From contig NC_092352.1 of the NCBI RefSeq assembly GCF_963676685.1, forward strand, positions 28,105,117 to 28,169,116: DNA of 64,000 bases. The letters are read 5' to 3'. Below the pieces are notes generated by a model, which worked only from the letters and a program-made list of their open reading frames with translations, was not told where the DNA came from and made no database searches. This stretch comes from Mytilus edulis (taxonomy: Eukaryota > Mollusca > Bivalvia > Mytilida > Mytilidae). How positions within the stretch are numbered: position 1 is the first letter of the stretch; every line of letters begins with the position of its first letter. Positions 11,336 through 21,718 of the stretch are shown one piece after another. A program made the position numbers and the translations under genes.

Positions 11336-12434
11336 TTAATTGTTATCATATAAAACCTGATCATTAATTGTCAGATTCATTTACAAAAAATACAGAACCA
11401 TATATCTAAAAGATACAAGTTAAGATTAAACCACAATCCATCTCTTGGAAACAAATGCTATCTGTAAAACAGTTCTGCGGTTTTAATGAACTCACCCTGC
11501 TTTTTAAATCAATTAAAGCTCACTTTTCCAATCGACAACATAATGCTTATATTGAAAAAGAGAACTTTTGACATTGCTGCCAAGTTACATATCTCAGACA
11601 TTTTGTGAGGACAAAATTATTTCCTTTTTGTTTGTAATTAAAAGATTTCTTGTTTGCCTGATATTTCAATATTATTTTTGGCTTACTAGTAAAACACCCA
11701 AGTTTTTTAATACATTTGCAGGAGTCAGTTTCTATGATACCAATATTTCAAGCCATCATCACCTACATTATAATTACAATTTTTTTGGCTGTAACTCAAA
11801 TCTACATCTACTGCAAAAATAAATATATTAGGCCAGAAACTTAAATAAATAAAGACTCCACGAAATGATGAAGCATTTCTAATCATTTACATGATCTAAT
11901 TACTACATTTTCCTAATGTTCATAAGATAAACACAATAAGATATGAAATTTGAAGACTTTGTCATAATGAAGGAAGAGCTACTGTCAACCTTTAAACAAA
12001 CATTTTAGTATGACAATAAACAGAAGAAAGATTGTCCTCTTTAGACTCATAACAACAACAGAACAAGTTGTTTGATCTGATCAATAAATGGAAGCATGTC
12101 AATTATGGATTTTATAAAATGATACACTTATCTTATTTATATTCATGCATAAATAAATGACAGTTGCACAAAACAGACTAAAAAGTGCATCAGCTCAGAT
12201 GCATGTCTGACATAAAACCATTCTAAACATTTAAGTATATGTAGATAGAGTTGTCGTCAAATCAAGTAAAATTTCTATCATGACCTTCAACTATGAATTG
12301 GTGCAAACTGTCTGAACAAAAGTTATCCAAAAATGACAGAACTTCTTCACAGCCATCATTTATACTACCAAGAAAAAAATACAAAAAACAAATCTCATAT
12401 CATCATACATGTTCATTATGTCTATAATCCTCTT
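11336..12434. other. 3' flank of the RING gene, no other gene seen
   Basis: AT-rich sequence downstream of the minus-strand RING gene. It may hold that gene's 3' untranslated region; I cannot place the poly(A) site. The frame at 11568-11822 has no family resemblance and low-complexity composition. Confidence 0.4.
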
Positions 12435-13298
12435 TTAAGGAAAACACTGATTTACATCTTGAATGGCTGTTCTGCATACCGGACAAGGCTGGTCTAATGC
12501 CTCAATCTGTGTAGCACATGCCATACAAAATGTATGACCACATGGTATTATAACTGCAGTTTTTGGTCGATCCACACACACTGTACACCTTTGTGAATTA
12601 TCATCATGCTAAAAGACAAGAAATTATAATATTACATTAATTAACAGTTTGGCATAAAATTGGTAGCTGATATACCTAAAGCTAAGGTAAAAAAATTGTG
12701 TCTGATTGTCAGATTTTTTATTTTAACAAAGATAATCGATAGAATTTTTAGTTGTTAGTAAGCTTTTAATGGAAGAAAAAAATAAAAATTGGTCAGTCTA
12801 AAATGCCCAGGTTGGTTTAGTGATTTTTGAATTAGGATCGTAGTTGAAAACTGTGTGATCAGGAGATTATTACAAAAAAATACAATTGTGTAATAAACCT
12901 GGTTACTTTAATAGTTAGCTAAACCCCTCACTTGAAATTTGATGGTTTACCCACAGGGTTTACCAGGCCTCACGGTCATAAAACTTTCGAGTAAGTTTTT
13001 AGTACTCGTACTCCAACTTTAACCAATCATAATGGATCATAATGCTGGAATTCATGTTTCAAGCACGATTTTTGTGCTCCGGGCGTGATTCATGGAAAAG
13101 AATAAACTTAGCTATCTCGATAAGTAGCCTGATGATCGCTAACAGATAAATAGTATCTACGTCTCTGATATTACACACCTTTGACATGAAAAAAACCCCA
13201 ACATTTTTACAATATTAACTTTTAGTCACAGGCCTGTTAAAAAAACTGTAGTTAATTACCTCATCACTGTTACAGTCGGTCTCCATTTTTGCATCCAT
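12435..13298 (-). CDS. Small RING-finger protein (two exons, 70 aa)
   Basis: Exon 1 is 13298-13260 (ATG, 13 codons, acidic, donor GTAATT). Exon 2 is 12608-12435 (acceptor TTTTAG, stop TAA), joined in phase 0. Exon 2 codes for little more than one C3HC4 RING: CTVC, then IPCGHTFCMAC, then CPVCR, ending QCFP. The PCGH and CPVCR text is of the neuralized/mindbomb/IAP-like RING type, which recruits ubiquitin-conjugating E2 enzymes, so a ubiquitin-ligase or adaptor role is inferred. At 70 residues it lacks any substrate-binding domain, so it may work as a partner of another protein, or extra 5' exons may exist; the ATG preceded by AGCAAG is only a plausible start. A second in-frame Met lies at codon 5. 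Every zinc ligand is present, so this is not an obvious pseudogene. Confidence 0.8.
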
Positions 13299-13794
13299 TC
13301 TTGCTCAGAGATCTTCTCGCTATAATTTCGCGCGCAATATGAAAATTATGTTTACTTTGCACTTGTAGACCAACGATATTTGCTTAACAAGTTCACTTGT
13401 GTGAAGTTGACTTATTCATAAAAACAATACAAATGAACTTATACTATGTAAGAAAGGCGAGAAACAACACGACAAGTGACCACGATTAACTCGGAAAGTA
13501 TACTTTTCTAAAGCAAGAAAGAAACGTTCAATTTAGCAAGTGTACAAACGGCAAAGTTTACTAGGACACAATAATATTATGTACACTTTTTGGTCTGTGG
13601 TCTTGTTCAGAAGAACTCAACAAGTCAACTTGTAGTAAGTCTACAAGTTAAATTATTAATTAAACAAGTAAACTTGTTTAAGTGTACAAGTTCAGTAACA
13701 ATGCAACTTTCCCTCTTATTTTTGTCGTCAAGTTGTGTTGACAACTGATCAACTGGTGACTAATATACGTTTCCATACTAAACTCATAAAAAAT
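13299..13794 (-). promoter_or_regulatory. Upstream region of the RING gene with repeated palindromes
   Basis: Three perfect 14-bp palindromes of the form ACAAGT-NN-ACTTGT lie at 13387-13400 (NN = TC), 13620-13633 (CA) and 13664-13677 (AA), with further half sites (CTACAAGTTA, GTGTACAAGTTC) near 13640 and 13680. They sit 90-380 bases upstream of the RING start codon. Repeated dyads suggest a dimeric factor; this is inference only. Confidence 0.4.
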
Positions 13795-14105
13795 GTCTTA
13801 TTCTGGTCGTTTTTAATCCCCGATGGTATCACCAGCCAAGTCGTCAAATGTTGAATTAATTAATGAGAGAACATCATCTTTATAGCGGAAAGTGAAATTT
13901 AAGTAAACTGCTAACTTCTTTTTTGTTTATTATTCTAAGACATGAATGTATGAAGTCAGACTCATATGATTATAGGTTCAAGTCGGTCGAGAAGAGGTGT
14001 TCAGTTTCTTATGATAATGCCGATTGTTTGTTGAAAACACGTCCTCCAATCGTTATAAACATGTTGTCAATCAGGAAATCAAGCATCTCGATAATATCAG
14101 CATTT
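13795..14105 (-). pseudogene. Decayed reverse-transcriptase fragment (second copy)
   Basis: On the minus strand the order is MLDFLIDNMF, GGRVFQQTIGI, then SYE-DFI and an altered catalytic box (YKDD instead of Y-x-DD with a small residue) followed by VLSL. Several frameshifts and stops break it. It is the same retroelement region as 7900-8250, so both derive from one family. Confidence 0.7.
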
Positions 14106-14578
14106 TTTCAAACTTTTTGATATTTATACTCCTCAAAAATTTTAGGATTTGAAGTTATTTTCTTAAAGTGGTTTTGTATTACATGTTTTTCAATTAGTAC
14201 ATCAAAAGTAGTTTAGCAAAAATGTATGCTGGTTTTTATAATAGATTAAACATTATTGTTGATACATGATCTCTCTCAACTGTTCCTGTTTTCTTGAAAA
14301 TTTTACATCACAAAGCAAACAGATCAACCGGCGTAGTTAAGTCATAAATCGAAATTAGAACATCTTCTATTGATGTTTGCTTTATATCCAGTGGCAACAT
14401 AATGACATATTTTTGTATAAAAAACCAGTTGGATTCAAATTGCCAGTTTCTTTAGGTTTCATATTTTTATCATAACCACTTTGACTTTAAATTTTACGAT
14501 CATGTATATAAGATATTATATTTAATCATCTGGTCATATGATGATTAGATAAGAACCATTCCACGTACAATAAGCATA

Positions 14579-17500
14579 ATGGCGATATTACTTTTTCTTA
14601 TTTCAATCCTTGTTTATGGATCATTGGCGAAAAATTCCAAGCGCATACTTTTAACTGATCCGGACTATGCAGACAATCAGCAATTACATAGGGATATGCA
14701 AAATCTAAAAGCTCTTGTACAGCAACTGCAAGGAACAATTCAAAATCAAGGTTAGTACGGATGGTCGAACAATTTGCAGTCAAAGGTACTCTTAATTGAA
14801 TTTACTGCTGCAATATAGTATTATTTCCTAAATTATGACGATATCTTTGTAGACGAAACGCGCGTCTGGCGTATATATAAAATTTAGTCCTGGTATCTAT
14901 GATGAGTTTATTTACAACCACTGGGTAGATGCCCCTGCTGGTGGAGATTTATTTCCCCGAGGGTATCACAAGCCCAGTAGTCAGCACTTTTGTGGTGACA
15001 TGAATTATCATTGATATTGTTATATTTATAAATTAACTGTTTACAAAACTTTGAATTTTTTGAAATATAAGGCTTTTCTACCTCAGGCATAGATTACCTT
15101 AGCTGTATTTGGCAACACTTTTAGAAATTTTGGATCTCAATGCTCTTCAACTTTGTACTTTATTTGGCTTTTTTTTTACTTTTTTGGATTCGAGCGTCAC
15201 TGATGAGTCTTTTGTAGACGAAACGCGCGCCTGGCGTATATACAAAATTTAGTTCTGGTATCTATGATGAGTTTATTTATCAAGTAATCTAATCTAGAGT
15301 AGAAAAAGAATTTTCAACCATAAGAACTGTTCAATAAATTGCATTGGACTATTTTGTTAACATTATAACGACATTTGAATAACATATCTAAAGAATTTCG
15401 TCAGTAGTTCAAGTAGTGAGGAGTTGAAGTAATGTTTTGTATAGACATAAGCATTAAATGTTCATTGGTTAAAATCAAGAGAGGTGGGTCAACATTTTCA
15501 ATTCATTTTCCATAGGCGATAATGGTAACGTTTTCCTCCGTTGCCCAGTCCATATCGTTTACTTGAATATGTTTGATGCTTCATATCGAAGCTGATACAT
15601 TAATACATGTCTTGTTAAATTTTCGGGGTGGCAGGTGAAATTACTTTTTTCGTAAATTGCAGGACTCCGGAAGATGGTGAAAAATGTCAGTCTCCTTATG
15701 AAATAATCCCAAAGTTCTTATCATAAAATTCAATAAAAAAAAAATTGTTCTTTCTAATAATCAATTTCAGGTCAAATTTACATATTTGTTTTCTCATCAC
15801 ATCAGCTCTATAAAACAGTTCTTATTGTTCATTTATGTCTATTTTTAGAATCACAGCATCTACAATTGTATGGCGGACTAATTTTTTTTTTAAATTACGT
15901 CATCTGAGTTCCTCATCTCAAGGTCCATTAGGGATACTGACCCAGGTACCACTTACGTTGACACCATGAGATTAATGATGTTAATAAAAAAAGGTTGCGG
16001 GTTCGATCCTCGCTCATGAGAGAAAATTTCAAGAACTGAGTTTTCGGCTCTCCCTTGACACCATTTGCGAGTATGGTCTTGAGGAAACGATTATGGTCCG
16101 TCGGAAGGGGACGATAAATGGCTGACTCGTGTTAAGAGAGAGTCATATCTCTTGTACGTAAAAGACACCCTTGTAGATTTCGAAAAAGAGCAGGATAATG
16201 CCGCTACAAGGCAGCACGTCTCGCACCCGCAAAGTGGAAAAGGGTTAATATAAGTTGCAATAACTTGTTTCCCAATCCACTATAAATAAATAAGTTTAAA
16301 CCTTTGAAGTTGCAACTCGTAAGAATAATTCTTTTTTATTAATCCTCCCTACTGGTTTTTGTTGCAAACCCGCTGCAACCCATTTATAACTTATCAGTGC
16401 GCCACTGAGAATAATCAATATACAATTAAAAGATATAGAAATATCGTTGAAACGTCTCGCTATGATAAGTCGCTGCTCTCCCTTTACAGCGTCAGAACTA
16501 AAAGTCTATGTAATATGTACATTTATCTATTTTCTTCTTTTCTAGCACCTGTTGGTGTCGTGTATACTAGATGGGGAAGAAAGGACTGTGCTGGAGACAA
16601 TACAGATCTTGTTTACACAGGTTCATATTTATTTGTTATCTTTGGTACATTGGTACCGCTTTTACGAAAGTTAAAGTCAAGGCTAATATGCATTCACTTT
16701 ATCGTTGGTCTGTAGAATGTGAATTAAGAGATTTCAAACAAAAAACTTTACCAATTACGGAAGCATAGTGAAAATTAGTGTGAAACTAAGTTTAACTTAA
16801 TGCAAGATCAATGCTGAACAGAATGTCCGTTTTGCCTGGGGACGTTTAAAAACGCAGCAATGTCCAATCGTGGGGATGGTAAATTCTATACAATGTGTCA
16901 GCAGTGTGTCAAACTCTCTTTACGTTCAAGAAACCTTGCATTAACTCTTTAATTTGAATTGTGAGTTTATTTATGTATAATCATTTATGAAAAAGTCATG
17001 AAACATGCATGCTAAACCGAATGTTCTAATTTCATTGAAAATTTAGCCTTAGTAAGTCCGTTATTGTACACTGTAATGTAAACTTCTATTGAAATAGATT
17101 ACTATATGTTGCAAGTATATTTATTCCGTTATGTATTTGTAAGAAACCTCTCGATATGAGTATGCCACACGCACTGCTCACACTTGTAAAAACATGGCAG
17201 TCTGTTTTAGCTAGTTTATTATTACGTATATATTGATTGATACTGTATTAATCTTAGTTTTAGTTTGTAAGCACGCTTTTAAAGAAATTGGTAATATTTT
17301 TAACATAATTTAAAGGTATTTCTGGAGGTGGACACTACACAGAAACAGGACGAGCAGCAGAACCAGTATGTCTTCCACACGACCCAATTAATGGAAATGT
17401 TCTAAGCAGTGACGCTCATGCATCTGTTTATGGTATGGAATATGAAGGCAGCTTAGGCGGTAGTTTACACGATAAAGATGTACCTTGTGCCGTATGTAGA

Positions 17501-17776
17501 GCGAATCATGTTACTTCCAAAGTAATGATTCCTGGAAAAACTACATGTCACGTTGGATGGCGAAAAGAATATAGTGGCATGTTGGTAGCAGGATATCACG
17601 GACATATCAGCCCATCTTCATACTTCTGCGTTGACCAGCATCCAGACGTGCTTGAAGGTGGTCTTGCTAATGACAATGGCTATGTTATATATCCTGCAAT
17701 TGCTAAATGTGGATCCTTGAAATGTCCACCTTATGTTCCAGACACCAGGATTAATTGTGTTGTGTGCACCAAATAA
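14579..17776 (+). CDS. Short-chain collagen C4-like secreted protein, copy 1
   Basis: Three exons: 14579-14750, 16546-16620 and 17316-17776, all joined in phase 1, giving 235 aa. Residues 1-16 form a signal peptide (hydrophobic stretch ending GSLA), 17-35 are a short basic/acidic linker, and about 38-57 a weak heptad helix (LKALVQQLQ) that could oligomerise. Exons 2 and 3 carry the conserved globular part: TRWGRKDC, CLPHDP, YGMEYE, DKDVPCAVCRANHV, ending KCGSLKCPPY and CVVCTK, with many paired cysteines suiting an extracellular fold. This part matches bivalve proteins annotated 'short-chain collagen C4-like'; no Gly-X-Y triplets are present here, so the name overstates collagen character. Exon 1 may instead run to a second donor at 14785, but that route crosses an in-frame TAG. 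AATAAA at 17795-17800 is a good poly(A) signal. Function is unknown; an extracellular matrix or secretion role is inferred. Confidence 0.8.
14825..15290 (+). repeat. Two partial copies of the ACGAAACGCGCG repeat in intron 1
   Basis: GTAGACGAAACGCGCG followed by CTGGTATCTATGATGAGTTT occurs at 14850-14915 and again at 15215-15275; the second copy also has the upstream part (ATTACCTTAGCTGTATTTGG, CTCAATGCTCTTCAACTTTG, GAGCGTCACTGATGAGTC). The same unit recurs at 29285-29520 and its end at 18035-18075. It looks like the 3' part of a retroposon. Confidence 0.7.
15895..16262 (+). mobile_element. tRNA-derived SINE-like element in intron 1
   Basis: GGGTTCGATCCTCGC near 15998-16012 fits a pol III B box (GGTTCRANNCC). 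It is followed by a conserved-looking central block (CGATTATGGTCCGTCGGAAG, GGGGACGATAAATGGCTGAC) and a tail (AAGTGGAAAAGGGTTAATAT, AAGTTGCAATAACTTGTTTC). The tail recurs in reverse complement at 30265-30320. The A box is not clear, so classification as a SINE is likely but unproved. Confidence 0.6.
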
Positions 17777-18180
17777 TCTGCATGTACAGTATACAATAAA
17801 TATTGTATACATTCCTATGTGTGTTACTGACCTCCATAAATTGAACATGATATAACTTATATCGGATCTTAAGAATAAATCTCTCAATAACTGTTCAAAA
17901 TATTATTGATTCCCAGACTAGGTACCCAAATGATTCTGTAATTCACCGCAACATTATAATCCATCCAATGGGAACCTGCCTATTTGAATTCCGAAAAGAG
18001 GATATGTACGTGCATAGACAATTAATTGCGTCCCTTTATACTAAATTTAGTCCTGGTATCTATGATGAGTTTATTTAACAGTAAACTAGTTCATGTTTTT
18101 ATATGAATCACAGTATCTGTCGACACTCACTAAAGACCCTTCTAAATTTCATTTATTCAAAACAATATTTACTGTTATTT
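17777..18180. other. Intergenic after C4-like copy 1
   Basis: Holds the poly(A) signal (17795-17800) and a short end fragment of the ACGAAACGCG repeat family (CTGGTATCTATGATGAGTTT near 18052). Nothing else seen. Confidence 0.5.
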
Positions 18181-18790
18181 TGATAAATAATTCCCCTGAT
18201 GGACTGTCGCAATTTTCCAAACGAACTTTCTATCGATAAATCAATACAAACAGCATCAATCGTTCTTTCCTAGATTTTTATTTTTCAGTTTTACAAAGGG
18301 GAACTCAAAACAAAAATTCCAACAAAAGGGACGATTGTTCGTTACCCATTGGTTATTCTCTTGTTTTTGACGATATTGTTCCTTATGCACCATCTTATTG
18401 TGTTTATATATCCCAACTAGTTCGTTATGCTCATTTCTGTAGTGACCGTTGGGATTTCAATGAACGTTATCTATAAACTGATGTTAAATTGTTAAGTAAA
18501 GGATTTCGTTACCAGAAATCCCCTAAACCCTTTCATGAATACAAATATTTGGTTTGGAAGTTCAGATGTTCCTTTAGAAAAATTATTACAAACGGGATAG
18601 AACATACTATTTTTTATGGTGGTGCTATTTACCGAGCCCGTAAGTTTAAAATACGATCCAGGTAAGAGTATCTGTGTTTGAAATAAACTTCTGCTTAAAT
18701 ATTGCTTATCCGACACTGAGATGAGATCTTTGACCAACTTTTTTTCGGTATAAATATTGATTTTGTAATCAACGAATTGAATCACAACTA
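18181..18790 (+). pseudogene. Retroelement C-terminal fragment
   Basis: The text SYCVYISQLVRYAHFCS (about 18393-18443) and LLSKGFRYQKSPKPFHE just after match the region downstream of the reverse-transcriptase domain in the retroelement family of 7900-8250 and 13795-14105. Stops and frame changes break it before and after. It is on the opposite strand to the other two fragments, so it is probably a separate insertion. Confidence 0.6.
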
Positions 18791-19073
18791 AATAGTATTG
18801 TTAAACACACATATACGTTCGCAGTTCCACAATCTGTCGATCGATACCGATTTATTGGCACTGCATAAGATCGTGTTTTTGACGTCTTTACGATATGTCT
18901 ATCGGATAATGGATATGTACTGATTGGTATTAGTGTCTAAGATACATGATTTTTTTGTACGAGTTGTTTTTGTTTTGTTTAGGGAATTAAGTTCGATCAG
19001 CCAAGAAAGAGACCAACAAAATCATAGCAAAAACTAAAAATGACGAAAATTCATTGAATAGTATTTGTAACAG

Positions 19074-19478
19074 TGCCGGTAATTGATTTATCTTGACACT
19101 AAAACAACTTTCACGTACCTTGAGAATACCCCTCGAACAGAATAACACACTTGAGATGAGAATTATTGACCTTTTTCGAGACCATTGAATTTGTAATTCT
19201 AAAACTTCCGGTAGACTTAGGACGTAAATATAACTGTGCAATCCCATTGGTAATTTTTTTCTGGTAACTATAAATAAACAGGTAACCAGATGAATTTGAC
19301 CAATCAGATTCCACAGTTATATTAACTTCTAGAGTTAACCGGATGTTTTGAAATTACAAATTTAATGGTCTCGAAAAAGGTCATTGAATCTCATTTCAAG
19401 TGTGTTATTCTATTCGAGGGGTATTCTCAAGGTACGTGAAAGTTGTTTTAGTGTCAAGATGAATCAATTACCGGCAGA
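19074..19478. mobile_element. 405-bp fold-back (inverted-repeat) element
   Basis: Left arm 19074-19208 and right arm 19340-19478 are near-perfect reverse complements over about 135 bases: GCCGGTAATTGAT and CTTGACACTAAAACAACTTT on the left answer AGTTGTTTTAGTGTCAAG and ATCAATTACCGGC on the right. The spacer is about 130 bases and codes for nothing. CAGT/ACTG lies at both outer ends; I see no certain target duplication. Confidence 0.8.
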
Positions 19479-19556
19479 CTGGTGTATGTTTATTCGTGAT
19501 AAAGTCAAGGGAAAGTAATAAAATATTGATTTAAGCGAACACATTGAAAATTTCCG

Positions 19557-19755
19557 TTAGCTAACTTGTGATTTTTCGTACGAGTGTGGATAGATAACCC
19601 CACATTGACAGAAACAAGTGTCTGTGATATCCTGTCTATGCAATTGAACTCCAGACTTATTCAGAGTGGACAAATACTGCTGAAATCGTTTGGCAATATT
19701 GAGTGCAGGGAATGTTGTTGTGGTGCAATTAATGACTGAAATATCCCACATGTTG
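19557..19755 (-). CDS. Possible terminal exon of an unrecognised gene
   Basis: Read on the minus strand from about 19735, after an ATTTCAG acceptor, a 59-codon frame runs to a TAA with non-repetitive composition (INCTTTTFPALNIAKRFQQY, then CFCQCG and PHSYEKSQVS). It looks exon-like, but I recognise no family and cannot find the partner exons. It could equally be a chance frame. Confidence 0.25.
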
Positions 19756-20283
19756 CCGATAAATGTATATACTATACAATAAAGAAAGAGTGAATAAAAC
19801 AAAAGACACATATGAAATAAACAGGAAAAAGAGAGTGAAATCGACCACATTGATGTGCTGAACAAGTAATATACATAATAATTTTCAACACACAAAGGGT
19901 CTGTCAGAGTGTCAAACTTGCCGATCTCTGTGCGTTACTAGAATGTAGATTAAAACAATTTGGTTCCTCTCACAATTGTGATAAAACTAGACAAAAGTTA
20001 GAGTCGAATGTTTTTATCCTAGCTTACTCGAAATAGTGTCAATGAGTGAGCTGTGGGCCGAACATAACATCCCTAATATGAAGCGGTCTCACAAGGTCTG
20101 ACCCGTCTATCGTACAATTTCTAAATAACAACAGTCACACTAAAGTAATAAAATAATCAGGTCAACACCAGAGATACAGCTGATCGCGATCCACCAAATG
20201 CTGTATACGTAGATTATTTTGGAGGTAATAACAAATGGTTCTTTGTGTCAGTATGGATAATGCATTTCATATAATCGGAATTT

Positions 20284-20366
20284 AGACATCATTCCAACGC
20301 AGCTAGATGAATCAGTTATTAACAGATATATACAAGAAAGTGTTGATTGTCCACCAATATTGCAGA
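20284..20366 (+). CDS. Possible internal exon of an unrecognised gene
   Basis: Bounded by a TTTAG acceptor and an AAAG|GTATGC donor, with an open frame reading IIPTQLDESVINRYIQESVD then CPPILQK. Codon use and splice sites look good for so short a piece, but I know no family for it and found no neighbours to join. Low confidence. Confidence 0.25.
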
Positions 20367-21261
20367 AAGGTATGCTCACAACATCTCATGTTGGCAACAT
20401 ACCGGTAGATCATATTTCTTATTCAAATGAAAAGTCTTCTTTCTTCGACACATGCACACGAGTCCATTTTGTTATGTTGATTGATGATGATTCAATGCGA
20501 AATAGTGTAATGGTTGACGTATCATTCATCCAACGGGAAATGACCAAAAGTTGAAGTCGACATTAAATCATAACTGTCATGGCTGCAAGATAATTAAAAA
20601 TTGTAAAATATGTTTATGGTGTTATGGATAAATTGAAAGAACATGTTTTTTTCAAAACACAAAATGAACACTAGTGATGTCTTGCGACTAACCTTTGTTT
20701 GATTATGCAACGCAAGTCCGATGTCAATACCTGGATATATAGGCATCAGATGATGTTGAGGTAGTAATTTGTTTTATAGTGATAAAGATAAATGCACAAT
20801 GTTGACTGCTGTACTCCAAATGTTTGTCATTTTTACCGGTCATGTGTGTTTGTTTTGCTCATTAATTGTTGTCATTTTAATATGATTTTATGCGACTGTC
20901 ATACAAGTGAGAAGTTTAGCGCCTTATAAAACAAGGTGAAATCCCCCATTTTCTATATAAGGAAATGTCTGAACCTAGTCAGGAATACGACAGTGCGTTG
21001 TTTTAAATTCGTGCGATGTGTTTGAGCTTTTGATTTTGCTTTAAGTTAAATGACTTTCAGTTTTAAATTTTCATTTCAGTAGCGATATGATGACAGCATT
21101 GGCAGACACAGATATCGCATCCTCAGGATCTGTTGAAACCTAAAAGTTTTAAATGTTGCGTAGGCTAGTTAAGCTCATCAAATAACAGTATGATGTCTAT
21201 ATAAATTGGTTAGAAGGGCATAATAATTGTAAATGACAATTCCGATGCCACTTTTATTAAT

Positions 21262-21330
21262 GTCAGAAACTTGGTAGTTTATATGATAAAGATGGTCCTT
21301 GTGCAGCGTGCAGAGATTTTGTAAGAACGT
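21262..21330 (+). pseudogene. Remnant of a third C4-like exon 3
   Basis: The frame reads GSLYDKDGPCAACRDFVRT, clearly related to GSLHDKDVPCAVCRANHV of copy 1 exon 3. Nothing of the flanking exon survives: no upstream CLPHDP block and no downstream KCGSLKCPPY block are near. It lies 390 bases before copy 2, so the cluster once had at least three members. Confidence 0.65.
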
Positions 21331-21718
21331 TGTCATAGAGGAATTTTGTTTAATGGAAATTTAAGAAATTTATGCTATTATTCTCCAAACGTGGTTGTGT
21401 ATAACCTATTTTTTACATTTATTATATCAGAACTCTTATTTGGTGCCTTTGGACATATATGTTCATAAAAAGCTTCTAATGTATGCTGTTATTGAGAGAG
21501 AAAAACTAACAAAATGGTTTATTGTTGTTTATCTAACACTCAGTGGTAACATGTACTAGTAGTTGAAATCGAGTACCAGTTTCTTTGGATTCGTATTTCT
21601 ATCATAGTCAGTTTTGCATTACATGCACAGAGGTGAGATAAAACCGTGAATATAAAGAGATTACATTTGTTTTGATATGCCTGGTAAGATAAGAATCAGT
21701 CCACATGAATGAATCATA

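Noticed and set aside
16359-16715. 118-codon frame as a separate gene
   Set aside because: Only 16546-16620 of this region is coding, as exon 2 of C4-like copy 1 in another frame; the rest is intron.
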